The position numbers and the translations under genes are program-made. Positions 1 to 12,769 of a stretch of 64,000 bases of DNA are shown one piece after another. Under the pieces are notes generated by a model that worked only from the letters and a program-made list of their open reading frames with translations, had not been told where the DNA came from and made no database searches. Position 1 is the first letter of the stretch. The number at the start of each line of letters is the position of its first letter. The stretch comes from Edolisoma coerulescens (lineage: Eukaryota > Chordata > Aves > Passeriformes > Campephagidae). The DNA lies in assembly GCA_013397115.1 (NCBI GenBank), contig VWZW01004118.1, positions 160,255-224,254 on the forward strand, given 5' to 3'.

Positions 1-1026
1 AGCCAGACCTGCTGATGGCAGACGCCGCTTTTCAGGTCACAGGCTTCTGGGAGTGCCTGATGCCTCTCCGTGAGGCTGGGGCAGAAAGTGTGCTGTGGTT
101 GAGGAACTGCGTCACCCAGTTAAGGAGCTACAGGGAGAACTGAACAGTAGTCAAGTGAGCGAGCAAGAGATTGACCAGTTATTTTTAGAGACGCTACAGC
201 CTTAAGATTCTCAGGAGTCTTGAACCTCCATTGTAGTGGAGAAGCAGATGGACTCCGAACCCTGCAGGGGAATTAGTCAAAGGACTGTTAGCCATGGGTC
301 TTCTAAAGATGAAGCTTGGAAGCAGGTCACGGGACATACCAGGAGGAAGGTTCCTCCTCCTTCCCAGAATTTGACAGAGGACTTGTACCTTCCACAACAG
401 GTATGAGGCTCTGGAACTAGAAGGCCAGACAGCTGATGAGGTGGGTGAAGCTCCATCCGGAATAGTGGAGCCCCCTAAAATAACACCAACTCTTAGCATG
501 CATCACAATCTCCTCTGTTAACAGGAAAAGAAAGGTAGTTTTAATAAGGGATTCCCTTCTAAGGGGAACTGAGGGCCCAACATGCAGATTCTCAACTCAC
601 AGGGAAGTCTGCTGTCTCCCAGGGGCTCAGATAAGGGGCATCACTGGAGAACTCTCCAGCCTAGTACGGGCCTCTGATTACCATCTGCTATTGCTTGTTC
701 AAACTGGAAATGACAAAATTATAAAGAGAAGCCTGNAAGCCTGAGGGCAAGGAAAAGAGACTTCAGGGCCCTGGGATGACTGGGATGAGGAGCACAAGTG
801 ATTTCCTCAATTTTTCCAGTAACAACAAATAATATTGCTTGGAATAGGCAGATCCATGAAGTCAATGTATGCCTCCAAGGTTGGTGTCAGGGGAAAAAGT
901 TTGGGTTTGTTGACCATGGGATGATCTACTCAACACCTGGTCCCAGATGGGACACACCTTTCTCAGATGGGAAAAATAGTTGTAGCACAGGAGCTAGGGG
1001 GGCTTGTTGACAGAGCTTTAAACTAG
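1..1026 (+). pseudogene. CR1 ORF1 remnant with SGNH/GDSL-esterase-like domain
   Basis: Broken copy of CR1 ORF1. The first 200 bases encode an acidic, helical stretch (ELKELQGELNSSQ...). From about 527 one frame reads KRKVVLIRDSLLRGTEGP, then VCCLPGAQIRG and LLLLVQTGNDKI. These correspond to the GDS block and the GxND block of the SGNH-esterase domain found in CR1 ORF1; here the first block has RDS instead of GDS. After a frameshift near 740-800 the C-terminal part continues (NRQIHEVNVCLQGWCQG, FGFVDHG) and ends at the TAG at 1024-1026. Family assignment comes from these motifs. The protein cannot be functional because of the shifts and stops. Confidence 0.75.
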
Positions 1027-1079
1027 CTTGTAAAAGGGGAAGTGTCAAAACCACTGATGAATGATGGGATGGTGTGCCA

Positions 1080-3486
1080 AAACTTGAGGAAATGAGCACT
1101 AATGAGATTCCTTAATATGCTTCTCCAGGAATTGGTTACAATGTACCACACTTGAAATGTTTCTACACTAATGGACAGAGAATCAGGAACAAACCAGAGG
1201 AGCTCAAAGCTCAAAGCTTTGGCCCAGTCCCAGACATTTGACATCATTGCCATAAATGAAGCCTGGTGGGATGAGTGTCTGGAGTGCTCTGATGGACAAC
1301 TTCAGGCTCTTCAGGAGGGGTAGGCAGGGCAGGAGAGGCGGAGGGGCAGAGCGGTGCCAGTATATAGAAGGGTTAGAATGTATGGAGCTCACGGTCAGCA
1401 ACGGCAGAGTTGAGATTCTCTGAATTTCAAGGGGCAAATCAAATGCAAATCCCATCATGGGAGTCTGCTATAGACCACCCAGTCAAGACAAGGATGCTGA
1501 TGATTTATCCTTTGAGGAACTAAGGGATGCTTCCAAGTCAGCTACCCTTGTCCTTATGGGGGACTTCAACTTGTCAGAAATTAATTGGGAGTATCGCACA
1601 GCTGGTAACCTTCTGGCAACCTTCTGGGCCAGAAGGTTCCTAAAAAACCTAGAGGAAAACTCCGTGGAACAGGTCCTAAGAGAACACACTTGGAAAATTG
1701 TCCTTCTTGATCTACTGCTTGCCAACAGAAAGGGTCTTGTGAGCAAAGTGGAGATTGGTGGCAGTGCTGGCCAAAGTGACCATGAAGGGATTGAGTTTAA
1801 AATCTCTGTTGACAGGAGGAAAGTGCCAGCAAAACCTCAACTCTGGACATGAGGAGAGCAGACTTCAGGCTGCTCAGGGAACTAGTGACTAAGGTACCCT
1901 GGGAAAATGCTTTTGCAGGTGCTGGGGTCCAACAGTGCTGGTCACCTTTTAAACATCACCTCCTAAGGGCAAAGGAGCACACAATTCCTAAATGTTGGAA
2001 GTCAAGCAGGCAAGGCAGGCCAGCTTGGCTGAACAGGGATCTTCTCTTGGAAATAAAGCAAAAATGGAAGGTGTATGCCCAGTGGAAACAAGGTCAGGTG
2101 ATGTGGGAGGAATACAGAGATGCTGCTCATCACTGTGGGGAGAAAACTTGTGCAGCAAAAGCTCAAGTGGAGTTGAAACTGGCCACAGTTGAGGGGGACA
2201 GCAAAAAAGAGATTTTTAAAACATATTAATGGCAATAGACAGTGTAAAAATAAAAGCTTATTACAGGATGAAGATAGTCACATCACAAACAGGGACAGGG
2301 ACACAGCAGAGGTGTTTATGCATTCTTTGCCTCTTCAACAGAGGATGGATCAAGGGGGTCTCAGTGCCCTGAGCTGGAGGACCATGACTGCAAGAGTGAT
2401 CAACTCCCTGAAATTGTGCAGGATCTGCTGCTCCAGCTGGATCGCTATGAATCTATGGGGCATGATGGGATTCATCCAAGAATCCTCAAAGAACTGCTGA
2501 TGTCGTCATAAAACCTCTCTCAATGATTTTTAAACAGTCTTGGGAATCCAGAGAAGTCCCAGCTGAATGGAAGCTGGTGAATGCTGTCCCCGTTTTCAAG
2601 GAAAAGAAGGAGGACCTTGGAAACTACAGGCTTGTTACAGTCTCACTTCATTGCCTGATAAAGTTATGGACAAGGTTATTCTAGGAGGTATTGAAAAACA
2701 CCTAAGGGAAAATGCAGTCATTGGCCATAGCCAGAACAGGTTCATGAGATGAAAGTCCTGCTTAGGAAACCTGATCTGCTTTTACAACAATGTAACCCAC
2801 CTAGCTGATCCAGGGAAGCCAGGTGATTTAATCTTTTTGGATTTCAGTAAAGCTTTTGATATTGTCTCTCACAGGATCCTTCTGGACAGAACGTCCAGCC
2901 CACAGCTGGATAAACACATCATGTGATGGGTGAGCAACTGGCTCACGGGTCAGGCACAAAGGGTTACAGTGAATGGGGTGGCATCAGACTGGTGACCTGT
3001 CACTAGTGGGATTCCACAGGCTCCATCTTAGGCTCTGTGTTCTTCAACATCTTCATTAATGACTTGGATGCAGGACTGGAAGTGATACTAAGCAAGTTTG
3101 CAGACAATACAAAACTGGGAGGAGCTGCCGACTCTCTCAAAGGCAGAGAGGCCCTGCAGAAAGAACTAGACAAATTGAAGGGCTGGGCAATCACCAACTG
3201 TATGAAGGTGAACAAGATTCTGCACCTGGGTTGGAGCAACCCTGGATGTGCAGACAGACTGGGGAATGAGATGCTGAAAAGCAGTGCCACAGAAAGGGAC
3301 CTGGGGTGGTCTTGGTTGATAGTCAGCAGTGCCCTGGCAGCCAAGGGGCCAGGAGGGCCAACCGTGTCCTGGGGGGATCAGGCACAGCATCGCCAGCCGG
3401 GCAAGGGAGGGGATTGTCCCGCTCTGCTCTGCACTGGGGCGGCCTCACCTCCAGTGCTGAGGGCAGTTTTGGGTACCATAGTATAA
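1080..3486 (+). pseudogene. CR1 ORF2 remnant (endonuclease plus reverse transcriptase)
   Basis: Broken ORF2 polyprotein of the same CR1. The endonuclease part is best preserved at 1457-1852 (131 codons): MGDFN near residue 34 and a C-terminal SDHEGIEF are the metal-binding and catalytic signatures of APE-type endonucleases. The reverse transcriptase is split over frames: LQACYSLTSLPDKVMDKVI (about 2618), LIFLDFSKAFDIVSHRILLD (about 2830-2890, carrying the first catalytic Asp), and FNIFINDLDAGLE with FADNTKLGG at about 3040-3120. The usual FADD motif reads FADN, so the second catalytic Asp is lost. In-frame stops and shifts confirm it is dead. Confidence 0.85.
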
Positions 3487-3971
3487 GAGAGATATAAACT
3501 TACTGGAGAGTGCCCAAAGGGGGGCCATGGGGATGGTGAAGGGCCTTGAGGGGAAGCTGCATGAGGAGCAGCTGAGGTCACTTGGTCTGTTCAGCCTGGA
3601 GGAGACTGAGGGGAGACCTCATTGCAATCTTCAACTTCCTCATGAGGGGAAGAGGCGGGGCAGACACTGATCCCTTCTCTGTAACAGGACCCAAGGGAGT
3701 GGCCTGAATTTGTGTTAGGGGAGGTTTAGTTTGGATATTAGAAAAAGGTTCTTTTTCCACCAGAGGGTGGTTGGTCACTGGAACAGACTTCTCAGGGAAG
3801 TGGTCACAACACCAGCCTGACAGAGTTCAAGAATCATCTGGACAACACTCTCAGGCATGTGGTGTGACTCTTGGGGATGTTGCTATGCAGGGCCAGGAGC
3901 TGGACTTGATGATCCCTCTTGGTCCCTTCCAACTCAGGATATTCTGTGATTTTGTGATTCTGTGATTCTAT

Positions 3972-4323
3972 TACCAGTTGCACAAGACTCAGTGCTAACT
4001 TTAGCCGGCGCTTTTGAAAAAATGTTATGATGTGAATCCAAGTGTTCTTTTTTTTTTTTAAAGTTGCTTAAACTATAAGAAGAAGAAAAAGGCTTGAAAT
4101 GGGTTACCCACGTAGCTAAATCACTAAATCATTTCAGCCATGTCACCACTGACTCCTCCCTCTCTAACACATAGGAGAGAAGTTACCCATCTTCCTTTTC
4201 ACAGGCCTTTTATAGGCCTCTCTGTCTCCCATTCAGTATGACAAGCTCAACTCCCAGATCTTAGCACTCACAATGATCCTAGAGAGCTCCATGTTGGATC
4301 TTCAACACAAGCCCTTTTCTGCT
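3972..4323. other. Unassigned spacer between CR1 and solo LTR
   Basis: AT-moderate sequence with a short T run near 4050. I see no coding potential, RNA gene or recognisable repeat. Confidence 0.5.
4319..4323. repeat. Left target-site duplication (CTGCT) of solo LTR
   Basis: The 5-bp word CTGCT directly precedes the TG at the left end of the LTR and recurs directly after its terminal CA at 4919-4923. Confidence 0.75.
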
Positions 4324-4918
4324 TGTTCTGGTTATCATCATTTAAACCCAGCTGGCAATTAAGACCCACTCATCTGCCCACTCCCTCCCTCACCAGTGGG
4401 ACTAGGGAGAGAATCAGAAGAATAGAATTGAGAAATCTTATGGGTAGAAGCAAAGACACTTTAATGGGTAACCAAAAGCCACACACACAAGCAAAGCAAA
4501 ACAAGGAATTCAGTCACTACTTTCAATGGGCAGGCAGTTGTTCACCCATTCCCAGGCAAGCAGAGCTCAAGCATGCACAATGGTGATTTGGGAAATGACA
4601 TCACTCCAAATGTGCCATCCTTCCTCACTCTTCCCCCAGCTTTATTTGCTGAATATGATGTCATATAATGTGGGAAATCCCTGTGGTGGGTTGGGCTCAG
4701 CTGTCCTGGCTGTGTTCCCTCCCAAGTCCTTGCGCAGCCCCAGCCTTCTTGCTGCCAGGGTGGTGTGAGGAGCAGAAAAAGCCTTGATGATGTGCAAGTG
4801 CTGCTCAGCAATAACCAAAATATCCCTGTGTTATCAACACTGTTTCAGCACAAGTCCAAAACATGGCCCCATACTAGCCACCATGAGGAAAATTGACTCT
4901 ATGCCCAGGACTTGGACA
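4324..4918 (-). mobile_element. Solo LTR of an endogenous retrovirus, ERVL-type target duplication
   Basis: A complete 595-bp LTR in reverse orientation. It begins with TG (TGTTCTGG) and ends with CA (CTTGGACA) on the plus strand, and is flanked by a perfect 5-bp duplication, CTGCT. Internal text is typical of a widespread bird LTR as I remember it: GAGAGAATCAGAAGA, AAGCAAAGCAAAACAAGGAA, CCCCCAGCTTTATTTGCTGA, GTGGTGTGAGGAGCAGAAAA and TGTTATCAACACTGTTTCAG. No internal retroviral genes lie beside it, so it is a solo LTR left by recombination between two LTRs. A 5-bp duplication is usual for ERVL (class III) elements; the exact subfamily cannot be assigned by eye. Confidence 0.85.
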
Positions 4919-4923
4919 CTGCT
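4919..4923. repeat. Right target-site duplication (CTGCT) of solo LTR
   Basis: Exact copy of 4319-4323 on the other side of the LTR. Confidence 0.75.
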
Positions 4924-7900
4924 TTATGTTTTGTTGCCCTTTACATCTCCTAGGGATTCTCCTGCTCTACCTCAGATCAGTCTCATCACCTGTCTTCTTG
5001 ACTGTGACACGTACAAAAACTACATCTTTCTTAGACCTAAGTTATTAAGTCTTTGGCTCATCAAGCAGGATCTTCTGCCTTGTAATTCACTGTCTGACAA
5101 TATTAATTTGTTTATTTTGTCTTACACTAATTGCCAATTTTTTGTTAATTAAGTCTCTGTTTGTATGTAGCTGTAAGTTTTGGGTCATCAGCTTGGTTTT
5201 GGTTCTCTAAACAAGAACATTACCTCTAAGCAGGAGAATTGGAGAAGAGCACCAAGACTGAACAGCTGTCACTGCTATTATTTACTGAAGAAACAACACA
5301 GAGCAAGACTTTGGGAAAATCAGTGCATAGTTAGACTGTGGAATGCAAAGAATAAATAAACGAGTGAATGGAGAAGAGAGAAAAAGAGGAATAGGACAGA
5401 AGAAGACTAAGACAGTACAGAAGAAATGAAGAAATGTAAGACACAAGAGGGAAAGAGGGAAGCTGAAATTGAAGTAAGAACAACAGGGAGCCCAGGGAGA
5501 AGACAATATGAAAAAATCAAGTCTCTACAATCTCTGAAAGCTCATTTCACTGATGCACCACTATTTTATGAAGTTGAGCTGATGGATGTTACACATTTTG
5601 CCATGTTTTTTCACTTCCCTGTAGAGACTCAAAAAGCTATTTCCAACCGCCCATGAGCACAGCAGCCCAGCCTGGGTCTCTCTCACAGAATCCCTGCCCT
5701 GGGAGACAGGGCTCAACACCAGATCCTCCCATGCACCTCTGTATTTCCATTCACACACCCCATCTAATTCTTGGCACAGCACAGCTAATTTTTACGATGC
5801 TCTTTAGTTTGGATGGTCCCAGTCTTTCTTCCCTCAATTTTTCCTGTACAAACAACAGAATCCATTGCATCTGACATGTCAGTTTGATCTACAAAGGGAA
5901 AAACAAACCAATAATCCTGCTTTTCCTTTCCTTCTGTCAGGCCTCCCATTCCTCCTTTGCCAGATGTTTTTTCTTGGACTTCTTCCTAAAGATTTCTGTT
6001 TCATTTTCAGTAGAGCTATTTAACTTGGCTTTCTATTGGCTGTCTGTGTTTCTTCTACAGTGCTTTACAAACACCCTGCTAGTTCTTCCATTCTCTTTTG
6101 AAGCAGTGAGACATTGTTCCCATGTCACATACAGGGAAAATAAAGGAGTGAAGTTGTGGAGTCCATAGAAAACATTCTGCCTGCACCAGACCACTAAACC
6201 ACATATGATCTCACTACTATAACCAATGTTCTGTGTCAGCTTCTCGTTCCCAGATTTCTCCTTCTGAGTATCATGGACACAAAGACTTCACTGCCTATAT
6301 ATTTTGGTGATAAACAACTTCCTTTGAGCTTAGAATGCAGTGATATCCATAAGTCAGGAGACACTCAGTGAGCTCCATATCGCCTGGCAAGACAAGTACA
6401 AAATCAACTACAAGTACTGCATCCTGGGGAATTGAATAAAGTGTGTTGTTTCTCTCTGCCTTTTTGCAGAACAGTGCAGTCTTGAAGACATGAAAGGCCT
6501 GGGTTGGTGGCTCGGTTTGGTTTTTTTTTTTACTTTTTGTATTCTTTGACCAAATGGAAGTGGAGAAAATTTTCAACAAATAGCTTGGGAGAGTAAAAGC
6601 TACTAGTTGAGCTTAAAAATGCTTAAATATAGAGCTAATTTTTGTAGATGATTTTTTGAAATACAAATACCTGTAGAAGTACATATTTGTCAATCAAATA
6701 ACATAAATTCTTTTTTTGGCCAAATGGTGTTCCAAAATGCTGTTGTGACTACTACAGAATTAATTTGCTTCCACCCCTCTAAACAAAAAATCAAACAATT
6801 CACACACAGGCTTCATCCTATCTGAAATAAAAATTTCTGTTACATGTTGATTTCAACTCAAAAATAAAACCTACCAGTTTTTACACATAGGGAGTTCCGT
6901 TTATATGAGCTATTCCCATTATAGTTCATAAGTAAGATTGCTTTTTTGCATGCTTAACCAAAAACTGAATTTTATAATTGGTATCAGAAACGCTCTCACA
7001 TCTGGGAACAGAAACAATGTTACTGCTATAATTTCACTGTTTCATAACAAATGAGTAAAATGGATAAGATTTAACTTAATTCTGTGTAATCCTCAAAGTA
7101 AACAGCGTAAACTGAAATTGACTAAATAATTTTGACAAAAATCAGTTCTTGGACATTTCAGCAAAAGGAACTAAATTCTCTGATTAAATTGCTCAGTCTT
7201 GTTGATCTTTTACTAATAATGTAATCTGGTTGGTCCTTAATTTTTTGGGAAACACACAATTCTTATTCCACTCACAGTAATGTACATTCCATTCTTCTCT
7301 GAAATGATCTCTACAAAGAAAAAAATGTTTGTTCTATTGAAGCATCTTTTTTTAACAGAAGGATTTTTTTTTTCAAACCTTCTCTGTCCTGCAGGGTGGT
7401 GGAAAAGGTTACTTTTTCTCAACAAATATTACAAGCACTTGGAAGGCAGATGATTTGATCAGATGACGAGTAATGAAGTACGTGTTATGAGCAAGTTGGG
7501 GGATTTTTGTCAGCAGTTGCTTTTTTCACTTGGACCTACAATAACTATTTTTGCATTATTAGAAAAGAAGCAGTTAGAGTTGTCACCTGCCTGACAATAT
7601 ACAATTGAGTCAGTTCTGTAGTAAAATCACCATCACCATCATTGCTGGTGATTCATCGACAATTTCTTTGCAATAGTAATGAAGAATATATTTCATTCAT
7701 CATTGTACATCTAAGTACGCACTTATTTTTCTGATTCACCCAGTCTTTACTGACATTCATATCCCTAAAAGACAGAACTCTTTTTTCCCTGGGCCTTCAA
7801 AGCTGAATCTATAAAACACTTGTGCAGAAAAGCAGTATCAGATTAGATAACCTGAAAGGACGTCCTGTGTCTCTCTTAACACAGCTCTACATTAATGTAC

Positions 7901-10546
7901 AGAGAGCCCAAAGTAACACTTCTGGCAGTAGAAGTGTACTGACACAAAATCTCCGTGGCTTTCAGAGCTTTCCTGAGATGAAATAAATTGAAATAAGAAA
8001 ATTAACATATTTTCTAAATTAACAAGTAATTTCAAAGGTTAAAAAAACTCATGGAAGGAGCTGAAATCCCCTAGTAGTCCTTGTCTTCTCAGTTGCAAAT
8101 GCATCTACTTTTCTATCTGTCTCAAAGCAATTAACTCTATACATTATTCCAGAGGTCCTTATAGGAAACACATTTCTTCTTAACATTTTCTGTGGGAATA
8201 AATTAGAATTACATCTGGCCCTGAGAGATTTCCCCTGTAGATTATTCTTAGCGTTTTGTTGGTCTGTGCTGAAAAAGAGATACTGTGATTATCATCTTCT
8301 GATAATTTCCGCAGCAGGAGGGCTCTTGCAAATTCCCACCAATAATTTAACTGTATAACAACATTTATACATTTATTTAATGAGTATTCAAACAAGTTCA
8401 GTCCTATAAAGTCATTGCTTTGTGATCTGCGTGTATTCATCATTCTACTGAAGCTCATGTTTAGCCATATTCTCAGGTTGCTCCAAGAGAGAGTGTTGTT
8501 TGCCTAGACTGCTAATGTCTTGGAATTGATACTACAAATGGGACAGACAAAGACTTTTTAGCTAGGTTATTCACCAAATGTGTGTGTCCTGGTTCAAGAA
8601 TCTAAATCTTCATTTCCTGATAAAGACTATTATTTTCCTCATTCTATTTTATTCAAGTTTAGAGTAAAAATCCCACCAATTACTTGCGAATATGACCAAT
8701 GGTACTTAATTCTTAAGAGCTGCACTGCTTAGCTGTTTGGTATTGATGAGTCAAAGCAAATTTTGGGCTGTTTGATTTGTCTTTGTAAGGCGGGTTTGTG
8801 TGCGGATCAGCTGTCTCAGGTGGGAAGGTACCAGGATGGTCATGGTACTCCGAGAGGTGATGGTTTCATTGGCATCACATCATGGTGAGACACATTGCCA
8901 GAAGGTAGCCGTGAGACACCCGTCTTCCCAGACCCTTCATAGTAAATCCTCTCCCAAGCACATCTGAAAAAGGGACCATAAAGGTTCTTCCCATACTTTA
9001 TTTCCTTCGTTGTATTTACCCAAAACATGGTAAATACATTCAGATCTCCAGGACCACCCAGCAAGGAATTGTCTGAGGCACCCATGATGAAGTATCTCCA
9101 CAGATCTAAATACACACTGTTCAAAGCTCTATTTAAAGACCAATATACATAATAAATACTTCAACTATTTTTTAATTTCTACATCCCTGTAAGGCAGCTG
9201 AAATGAGGGTTTTCTGTATTTGTACAAAGCCCCTCTCTATCACAATCAGTATTCCTCTTCCCTGAGGCTTCGAGTTGTGATTTTATTTATTGTTTATAAA
9301 GAAGCTGAAAGATCTTTCAAACAAACAGAAAGATAGTTGCTCACATCAGGAGTTCACAATCTAAATAATGAAGCCTTGGGGTCAAACCCACTGCTGACGC
9401 AGATCACACAGCTCCACCTCGTTTAGCTGAGTTGCACTTGCACATTCTGACAGCAAAAGCTTAATCTTGTAAAATCAGGTGCTGCTACTGAAATACTTTT
9501 GATGTAGTGAACTTGATTAAATGATTTTACAGCAAGAAGAAAAGACTGCTTATCTGTTGAACTGTCCTTGCTTATTTCAGGAAAGTTCCATAACTAAGGT
9601 TTGAAATAACAATTTTAAAATTGTTAAATTATTAAACAATTATTAAAATATTAAACAATTATATACTTGCTTCATCAGGAGCATAAAACTTAAAAAGCAA
9701 AATGTTTACATCATTCTTCTTTAAGTGGAAAAGCAAGGGCTACAGATTTAAAAGACATAAGAAAATTAAGCTAAAGCAGCACTCTACAGTTCCAAGTGCG
9801 TATGTGAGCCAGAGGACTCTTTGTGATGAGCTGGACCTTTCATTCCTCTTGAACAACTTCAACCATCTTGACCTGTCATTCAGCCTATCCTTCTGCCATT
9901 AATTTCAAAGAAGAAAAAAGGCTTGACATTCCTTATATTCCATCAATTATCATTACATCCTTAGTACTGCAAGTATAAGCACTAAACTTTGAAATGTGTT
10001 GACAGTTGTGGGAATTAATCTCTTCTCAGTATGCATACCACAAGCAAATAACAGATTTTAGATATTTCATACTCGCAGTGAAGATAAAAAACCAAAACTC
10101 TCAGGACTGCTGTCTCCATGAGGAAAATAGTAGAATGTACACTATATATTTTCCAGATCAATTCTTCACTGTTTGACAGTTTTGGACAGTTAAGGTCCTT
10201 GGTTTGCTTAGTGATTATTGTCCTTTTTTTGACATTAAAACTTACTTTCTTTGTTTCTCTTTACCAGATCTTGTACTGACATTTTGAGCAGTGATGTAAA
10301 AGGATATCTAAGCCAAACTCTGAAACTATGAAGTGTTAAGGGAGAGCTGTCGACATCTGCCTCATTTTGGTGGGAGTGGCTTTTGGCCACTGCTGGAGGG
10401 ACACAGTCAGGGCCCTAACAGAGAGCACAGTGCTCATCTCTGTTCAGCCCTACCTCAACATGATGCATTTGAGGAGTTCCTGGAAGTCAGTATAGATGAT
10501 ATTTTGCTGAACAATTTCCCATGTTTGGCTTTTTATTTCTTTGCAG
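4924..10546. other. AT-rich intergenic or intronic stretch
   Basis: Mostly AT-rich single-copy sequence. Open frames are short, lack family motifs and are not bounded by good splice sites. No repeat family was recognised here. If the candidate exon at 10547 belongs to a longer gene, this stretch would be an intron or would hold missed exons. Confidence 0.5.
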
Positions 10547-10622
10547 AGTGTAAGAAGGCTCCAACACACAGCCCACCCTGCAGGAGACCCCCCCTGAGCA
10601 TACGGCAGGATACAGTGCCAGA
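10547..10622 (+). CDS. Candidate internal coding exon, unknown protein
   Basis: A 76-nt segment preceded by a pyrimidine-rich acceptor (ttttatttctttgcag) and followed by a consensus donor (CCAGA/gtgagt). It is more GC-rich than its surroundings. In the frame that continues open from upstream it encodes CKKAPTHSPPCRRPPLSIRQ followed by DTVP, a basic, proline-rich peptide. It starts with two bases of a split codon and ends with two bases (GA) of another. The candidate terminal exon at 13790 supplies the single base needed to keep the frame, giving Glu. I do not recognise the protein and saw no reliable upstream exon. Chance pairing of splice-like sites is a real possibility. Confidence 0.3.
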
Positions 10623-12760
10623 GTGAGTCACTTCCATGGGGAGCAGCTAGCTCTTTCTCTGAACAGAGGAAACAAGAATTATATCAATCTCACTTTTTCA
10701 TTCTTAACGCACTTAGAGTAAGTCTCATAGAATAACAATGGAATCAAAGCTGCATAGCTCCTGCCCTGGTAATCTGTGTCCAGGCTTTTACCTCTGAGTT
10801 CTGAACTAGAATGACAAATATAATGCTTGCATGTACTGTGTATATTCGCAGCCATTTCTTAGATTTTCAATAATCTCAGAATATTGAAATCATTTTTTTC
10901 TTCAACAGACATACACTAAGTCAGGAATGACAAGCACAGTCACCAAACTCCTTCAGATTCTTCTGTCATTTTCACATCCAATATTCTTAATAATTTCCTT
11001 ATTGAGCACTGAAGTATGATGTTTATTACTTGATGCTGCAAAATACACTAAATGAAATTAAAAACACCATTAACAAGTTTTTTGTGAATTTATTTCAATT
11101 ACAAAGAACATAAGTTTATTGCCCTGAGATCTACCTGCATATTTATATTCTGTCAGATGTTTTTATCAGAGGCTTAAACAGACTGCATCATTTCTGTGCC
11201 TCTCTCCCAGGCTGTGCTCTGCGGTGTGCCTTCTCCCAGGCCCAACCAGTGGAAAATCAGTCAGCCCATAGGACTGATTACAGTGTGACACTTCTACTTT
11301 ATCCATCAAATATAGTGAGATGCCAGGGTCCTAAAGAGCGAGAGTGAGATCAGCAAAAACTGTCTGTGAGCAAACACAGCTTTGCTAGCTGGAGTATACT
11401 CAGCCAAGGACCTGTCTGCGTCCTTGGTGCAGCTCCATTTGGTTAAATTAGTTCTGCACTCCCTCATGCCGAGTCTGAACTTGTCTGTGGTCAGATGAGG
11501 GCTTTGTCATATAGCTATGAACAGATTTCTACATCTGTAACTGTTTGCAGGCTCTGACCCAGGGGTGGGTGAAATCACCACATTCCAGACAAGTTTTTAG
11601 ATTGTTTCTTTTCAAGGGTTTAACATACTTGGCATCTCAGCTACAATTTTTGTCTACATTAATTTAGATACTAATCACTGCCACCACTTGGTCACCATGA
11701 TGTCATTTAAACTAGAATCTGATGTACTGCACCACAGTCTCCAGAATAATTCTAAATTAGCTCAAAGTGGCTTGGAATTGAGCAAAAACATGTTTATGTA
11801 AGCATATTTTTACATATTCACATCAACAAGTTTTAAAATCATATTCAAATTCAATCCTCTTGCTTGTATGCCCAATGTGACCCATTGACACATTATGTTA
11901 TCAGAATGTCATTGCAGATTTTGCTTTGATCTATACATTTCTTTTCCTGCAAGTTAGATCAAAGCCAACAGGATCAGAAACAAATCTGAGGGGAAAGAAA
12001 AATTAAAAGTAGACCATTTTTGTTCAGATATTTTTCATTATTATTTCTACACTTAGTTTATTTGAAGAGGGAGGGAGAGGTGGTATGCATGTGCAAACAG
12101 CATATCGGTCCAACCTACTTAAAGTTAATTGTCATGAAGCTCAGGAAAACAGCAACACATAAGGCCTCCACTTATTTTATGGGTAACATGTTGTACTTTC
12201 TGTTAACTTCCAAAAGAAAACAAATACTGTTTTCCTGTAGAAATCTAGATGGACTGGAAAAACAATGGAAGGATGAACAGAAAAGCAAACAAATTCCACC
12301 AAGTGGATGTTGATTTTACCTCTCTCTGAACAGTGTCCAGGAATTAAATAACTGAACCATGATGTTATAGCAAGTAGCTGAAACTTTTTAGATTGAGATA
12401 TAATCAAGTTTGTTTTCACACTTTTTCCAACATATAGACACAAATTAAAAAGACTGACAAGATGCAATAATTTGCAGAAATAGATTTGCTGTTATTTTCT
12501 AGCAACACTTGGAATCCATGCTCCCGGACTTCTGGGGACCTGTGGACTAGTTCTACAGTTCCCAAAAAAAGGAGTTAAGGATGTCATCTCTGCAGCCAAT
12601 AGGTTTATATTCTCTCAATATTCTCTGGAGAATTTTGAGGGATCCTGAAACTGTGCCCAGTGAAACCATAAGTCTCCATTTTATGCTACTTCAAAATTAG
12701 GGTATCTCAGACAAGGCATCAGATATAAACAGTGAAATCATTCAAAGTCTGAGTTGCTGG
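10623..12760. other. Possible intron between candidate exons, 5' part
   Basis: AT-rich sequence without recognisable genes or repeats. It would be the first part of a roughly 3.2-kb intron if the exons at 10547-10622 and 13790-13844 are real. Confidence 0.4.
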
Positions 12761-12769
12761 AGGCCCCTT

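Larger units (their letters stand above)
1..3971 (+). mobile_element. CR1 LINE, nearly full length, decayed
   Basis: Chicken-repeat-1 (CR1) non-LTR retrotransposon lying in the sense direction and cut only by the left edge of the window. Its order is typical of CR1: an ORF1 with a late esterase-like part (to about 1026), an apurinic endonuclease domain (about 1140-1830), a reverse transcriptase (about 2500-3230), a 3' UTR, and a tail of short ATTCTGTG-type repeats ending near 3971. Most avian CR1 copies are 5'-truncated to a few hundred bases, so about 4 kb is unusual. Many stops and frameshifts show that it is inactive. There is one ambiguous base (N) at 736. Confidence 0.95.

Noticed and set aside
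1457..1852. 131-codon frame as a host gene
   Set aside because: Clearly the CR1 endonuclease domain (MGDFN, SDHEGIEF), part of a dead retrotransposon.
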